From: Mucilaginibacter sp. MD40
GTDB taxonomy: Bacteria; Bacteroidota; Bacteroidia; Sphingobacteriales; Sphingobacteriaceae
Length of the DNA: 64,000 bases
NCBI RefSeq assembly: GCF_002288635.1
Contig: NZ_NRSW01000001.1
Span: 505,190 to 569,189, forward strand
Direction: 5' to 3'
Shown here piece after piece: positions 60,775 through 64,000 of this stretch; the stretch's first letter is position 1, and the number at the start of each line of letters is the position of its first letter. The notes beneath the pieces were generated by a model, which was not told where the DNA came from, ran no database searches, and was given only the letters and a program-made list of their open reading frames with translations. The translations under genes were made by a program, and so were the position numbers.

Positions 60775-61520
60775 TGGAGAATAATTTAACAGATCGCTCG
60801 TTCTGGAAATCGTTTTGGGAATCGCGTAAGGGGTTGATATTTAAGCTTAAGCCTAACTATGTTTTCGGCGATATCTTAGGTAAACTCATAGCTGAGAAAA
60901 ATATCAAAAACGCTATTGAACTGGGTGGCTTTCCCGGCTATTACTCCATCTACCTGAAAAAATACCAGCACCTGCAAACCACCCTGCTCGATTATTTTAT
61001 ACACCCCGAACTGGTGAATAAGCTGCTTGCCGCTAATGACCTTAAACCGGGAGATATTGATATTATCGAGGCAGACCTATTTAGCTACCAGCCCGAAAAG
61101 AAGTTTGATATGGTATTATCATTCGGGTTGATAGAGCATTTTAACGATACCCGGTTTATTATTAATGAGCATCTTAAATTCCTTAAACCGGGAGGTACTT
61201 TGTTTATTACCCTACCCAACTTTAAGGGAGTGAACGGTTGGGTACAAAAGAAATTTGATAAAGAAAACTACGATAAGCACAACATCAACAGTATGGACCT
61301 CGGCCTGCTGAAAAATAGCTGCGAAGCTTTGGGACTAAAAAACATTGAGGTTTACTACCACGGCAAATTCACTGTATGGCTGGAAAATAAATCGGAACAA
61401 AAGCCGCTTTCAAAAGCTATCGTAAAAGCTATTTGGCTGGCGGGTAAAGTTTTCACCAAGCTGGTACCGGCAAACGGGACCAGATTGTCGCCCTACATTG
61501 TAGTAAAAGCTGATCTGTAA
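60774..61520 (+). CDS. SAM-dependent class I methyltransferase
   Basis: A 248-residue protein with the Rossmann methyltransferase pattern: AIELGGFPGYYSIYL (motif I, though with GGFPG in place of the usual GxGxG), DIIEADLFSYQPEKKFDMVL, FGLIEHFNDTRFI and LKPGGTLFITLPNF. It probably methylates a glycan or lipid precursor together with the acetyltransferase upstream. Only 4 bp separate its stop from the convergent MscS gene. Confidence 0.87.
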   Translation: MENNLTDRSFWKSFWESRKGLIFKLKPNYVFGDILGKLIAEKNIKNAIELGGFPGYYSIYLKKYQHLQTTLLDYFIHPELVNKLLAANDLKPGDIDIIEADLFSYQPEKKFDMVLSFGLIEHFNDTRFIINEHLKFLKPGGTLFITLPNFKGVNGWVQKKFDKENYDKHNINSMDLGLLKNSCEALGLKNIEVYYHGKFTVWLENKSEQKPLSKAIVKAIWLAGKVFTKLVPANGTRLSPYIVVKADL

Positions 61521-61524
61521 TTTA

Positions 61525-62310
61525 TCAGGTACCGGGCAATTTAACACCCGCGGCACTTAAGTCTTTAATAATTCTTTCCTGCAAATCTATCTTAGCGGTA
61601 AGGTAATTACCCGGCTCTACCCAAACGTTTACTGTAAACCGCATACCATCCAGTTCAAGCGAAGTTACCCCTACGCGCGTGGCCGGCTCTGTTAATATAA
61701 GCGGGTTCTGCTTTATGGCGTTGTTGATCACTTGCTTCACCTGGTCAACATCTACCACATAGCCCAGCTTCAGTTCAAAATCAAGGCGGCGTTTGCCCTC
61801 GCGGGTTACGTTTACAATCACCTCATTAAATAGCTTGCCATTGGGTATGATCACCGTTTTATTATCTGCGGTAAGCAATACGGTATAAAACAGTTGTATA
61901 GAGGTTACTTTGCCATCCTGGCCTTGTGCACGTATGCTATCGTCAAGTGCGAAAGGTTTTAATAGCAATATAAGCACCCCACCTGCAAAATTTTGTAAAG
62001 TACCGGATAAAGCCAAACCTGCGGCCACACCAAACGCCCCTATCACGGTATTGATCAGCGTTAGCTCAAAACCAACAATGTTAAGCACGCTTATAATGAG
62101 CAGTACATACATTGCCGTTATGGACAGGCTAATGATAAATGGCTGCAAAGATGAGTTAACCTTGCGGTGGCTCATGCGTTGTAATAGCCTCGCGCGTATA
62201 AAGGATATTACCCAAAGGCCAACCAGGAAAATAATAATGCCGAAGATATATACAGGGCCGCGGTTGATTAACCAATTATGAAAAGTGATATAAAATTCTT
62301 TAAGCTCCAT
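61525..62310 (-). CDS. Small-conductance mechanosensitive channel (MscS family)
   Basis: From ATG 62310 (MELKEFYITFHNWL) the protein has 261 residues. It has three membrane segments with the Gly/Ala-rich pore helix (FGVAAGLALSGTLQNFAGGV), then the beta domain (LKPFALDDSIRAQGQDGKV, TVIIPNGKLFNEVIVN) and the C-terminal alpha/beta part. It opens on osmotic downshift to release solutes. Start chosen because upstream text up to 62331 adds no family residues. Confidence 0.92.
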   Translation of the reverse strand: MELKEFYITFHNWLINRGPVYIFGIIIFLVGLWVISFIRARLLQRMSHRKVNSSLQPFIISLSITAMYVLLIISVLNIVGFELTLINTVIGAFGVAAGLALSGTLQNFAGGVLILLLKPFALDDSIRAQGQDGKVTSIQLFYTVLLTADNKTVIIPNGKLFNEVIVNVTREGKRRLDFELKLGYVVDVDQVKQVINNAIKQNPLILTEPATRVGVTSLELDGMRFTVNVWVEPGNYLTAKIDLQERIIKDLSAAGVKLPGT

Positions 62311-62707
62311 AACAGGAGCCAAAAGTAACACTATTTATTAACTGTAAAGGGTTACAAATAGTTCAGGGCCTTTAAACAGCACCCACTCCACTATCCTGCT
62401 GTGTATATGTTTCCTTTTTTCTACTATCTGTTTCATGCCTCAATATTTGCAAACCTTGTGCCTAAGGCCTTTAATACCAATTATGTAACAGATATTTAAC
62501 AGGATGCAGTAAAAACAGCAGCGCTGATGTCGAAAAACACCGTATAAAATCTCAAAAACAGCAACAGAACAACTCACGGGGCATTTTAAACAACAAGCCC
62601 CTGTATGTTTTACCATACAGGGACTCATTATTATTAATCCGGAAGCTAAGTAATCATCTCAAGCCCAATGGCGACTCTCGACTTATACTTAAACTTTCGA
62701 CTTGATA
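62311..62707. other. Intergenic region between mscS and groL
   Basis: About 400 bp without a convincing gene. It holds the groL terminator hairpin and the region before mscS; I see no small ORF with family support and no other repeat. Confidence 0.6.
62585..62622 (-). terminator. Probable terminator after groL
   Basis: A 9-bp perfect stem (CCCTGTATG with CATACAGGG, six-base loop) lies 86 bp past the groL stop, followed on the minus strand by the T-rich GCTTGTTGTTTAAAA. It is a moderate intrinsic terminator. Confidence 0.65.
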
Positions 62708-64000
62708 TTACATCATGCCGCCCATGCCGCCACCCATTGGTGGAGCACCAGCTTTATCATCATCCGGTTCGTCTGCTAACACACACTCAGTAGTTAACAG
62801 CATTGACGCGATAGAAGCAGCGTTCTCTAAAGCAACACGGCTTACTTTAGTTGGGTCAATTACACCTGCACCGATCAGGTTTTCAAATTTGTCGGTACGT
62901 GCGTTGTAACCAAAGTCGGCAGAGCCTTCTTTAACTTTTTGTACGATGATAGAACCTTCGATACCGGCGTTCTCGCAGATCTGACGAAGAGGCTCTTCGA
63001 TAGCGCGACGGATGATCTGGATACCGGTGTTCTCATCTTCGTTAGCACCTTTCAGATCAGTTAATGAAGCAACCGCGCGGATGAAGGCTACACCACCACC
63101 AGCTACGATACCTTCTTCAACCGCTGCACGGGTTGCATGTAAAGCATCGTCAACACGGTCTTTTTTCTCTTTCATTTCCACTTCAGATGCAGCACCGATG
63201 TATAATACGGCAACACCACCTGACAGTTTAGCTAAACGCTCTTGTAATTTTTCTTTGTCGTAATCAGATGTAGTAGTTTCGATCTGCGCACGGATCTCAC
63301 CAACACGGGCTTTGATCTGGTCGGCATCACCTGCACCGTTTACGATGATGGTATTGTCTTTATCAACTGAAATCTTCTCAGCCTGGCCTAACATAGAAAG
63401 GTCAGCACTTTCCAGTTTGTAACCGCGCTCTTCAGAAATTACGGTACCACCGGTTAATACGGCGATATCTTCTAACATCGCTTTACGACGGTCACCAAAA
63501 CCAGGAGCTTTAACAGCAGCAACTTTCAGTGAACCACGGATCTTGTTAACTACCAGAGTAGCTAAAGCTTCACCGTCTAAATCTTCAGCGATAATTAAAA
63601 GTGGTTTGCCGGTTTGTACTTGTTTTTCCAATATCGGCAATAACTCCTTCATTGAAGAGATCTTTTTGTCGTAGATCAAAATGTAAGGGCTGTCTAATTC
63701 CACTTCCATTTTGTCAGAGTTGGTTACGAAGTATGGGGAAAGGTAACCACGGTCAAACTGCATACCTTCTACCGTTTTAACTTCAGTTTCGGTACCTTTT
63801 GCTTCTTCAACAGTGATCACGCCAGAAGTACCTACTTTTTGCATCGCCTCAGCGATCAGCGCGCCGATCACTTCGTCGTTATTAGCTGAGATAGAACCAA
63901 CTTGTTTGATCTTGTTGTTGTCTTCACCAACAGTTTGTGATTGCTCTTTTAAGTTAGCAACAACTTGTGCAACTGCTTTATCGATACCGCGTTTCAAATC
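62708..64000 (-). CDS. groL: Chaperonin GroEL (C-terminal part; gene continues beyond the right edge)
   Basis: The 430 visible codons start inside the equatorial/intermediate region with [10 protein letters not shown] and run through the apical domain ([59 protein letters not shown]), the second equatorial half ([35 protein letters not shown]) and the Gly-Met tail GGGMGGMM. It is an essential folding chaperonin. groES and the N-terminal coding part should lie off the right edge. Confidence 0.98.
   Translation of the reverse strand, partial: DLKRGIDKAVAQVVANLKEQSQTVGEDNNKIKQVGSISANNDEVIGALIAEAMQKVGTSGVITVEEAKGTETEVKTVEGMQFDRGYLSPYFVTNSDKMEVELDSPYILIYDKKISSMKELLPILEKQVQTGKPLLIIAEDLDGEALATLVVNKIRGSLKVAAVKAPGFGDRRKAMLEDIAVLTGGTVISEERGYKLESADLSMLGQAEKISVDKDNTIIVNGAGDADQIKARVGEIRAQIETTTSDYDKEKLQERLAKLSGGVAVLYIGAASEVEMKEKKDRVDDALHATRAAVEEGIVAGGGVAFIRAVASLTDLKGANEDENTGIQIIRRAIEEPLRQICENAGIEGSIIVQKVKEGSADFGYNARTDKFENLIGAGVIDPTKVSRVALENAASIASMLLTTECVLADEPDDDKAGAPPMGGGMGGMM

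Noticed and set aside
62440..62628. 62-residue Cys-rich minus-strand frame between mscS and groL
   Set aside because: It runs across the groL terminator, has no domain pattern and no plausible start context.
1..64000. CRISPR array, insertion sequence, tRNA or rRNA
   Set aside because: No spaced direct repeats, transposase text, cloverleaf or rRNA-like sequence was recognised when reading both strands; small RNAs cannot be excluded by eye.

Overview
The window looks like a chromosomal segment of a soil or plant-associated member of the Bacteroidota, most like Sphingobacteriaceae (Mucilaginibacter-type). This rests on several SusC/SusD pairs, an ECF-sigma/FecR/STN-SusC signalling set, a short primary sigma factor without region 1.1, Bacteroidota -7 boxes (TAnnTTTG) in front of genes, a DUF4834-like small protein, and weak Shine-Dalgarno sequences. 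I saw no rRNA, tRNA, CRISPR array, insertion sequence or phage gene. Both window edges cut a gene: a SusC receptor at the left and groL at the right.

Layout. (1) 1-4759: ECF sigma, FecR anti-sigma and an STN-domain SusC receptor, all on the minus strand; the SusD partner should lie off the left edge. (2) 5067-20219: an alpha-mannan utilisation locus. One minus-strand run of eight genes goes from 19231 to 5129 (mannose-6-phosphate isomerase fusion, sugar porter, SusC, SusD, SusE-like, GH76, GH92, GH76) and ends in an intrinsic terminator. A divergent GntR/UTRA regulator starts at 19491. The 259-bp gap between them holds three copies of one 15-bp operator-like sequence, two of them lying on the predicted -7 boxes. 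(3) 20257-21480: a cation/proton antiporter. (4) 21573-29866: a second SusC/SusD locus with a Ca-dependent PI-PLC-like enzyme and a metallophosphoesterase, and a divergent PHP-family phosphoesterase; it appears aimed at phosphodiesters. (5) 30101-30961: rpoD, followed by a bidirectional terminator. (6) 31016-35404: a small GH31-GH43-GH43 operon without its own SusCD. (7) 35612-44948: an accessory, stress-like region of two SDRs, two zinc alcohol dehydrogenases, small lipoproteins, disordered proteins and two DUF421 membrane proteins. Two genes here are frameshifted: one in a run of six C, one by a 4-bp tandem duplication. (8) 45142-55468: housekeeping and small genes (clpS, a barrel-less MG2/plug protein, dcd, PPTase, lipB, two SGNH hydrolases, acetyltransferase, cupin, lipoprotein, sdaA, two small membrane proteins). 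(9) 55559-61520: YfhO-like membrane protein, two glycosyltransferases, a hexapeptide acetyltransferase and a methyltransferase, a likely surface-glycan patch. (10) 61525-64000: an MscS channel and the C-terminal part of GroEL.

How the genes work together. In the mannan locus, surface GH76 lipoprotein and SusCDE would cut and import mannan pieces. Periplasm or outer-membrane GH76 and GH92 would release mannose. The porter would carry mannose across the inner membrane, and the isomerase would feed mannose-6-phosphate to glycolysis. No separate sugar kinase is seen, so the kinase-like N-terminal domain of the isomerase is of special interest. The mannan locus and the PI-PLC locus lie side by side and could both act on fungal surfaces (mannoprotein and inositol phospholipid); this link is inference.
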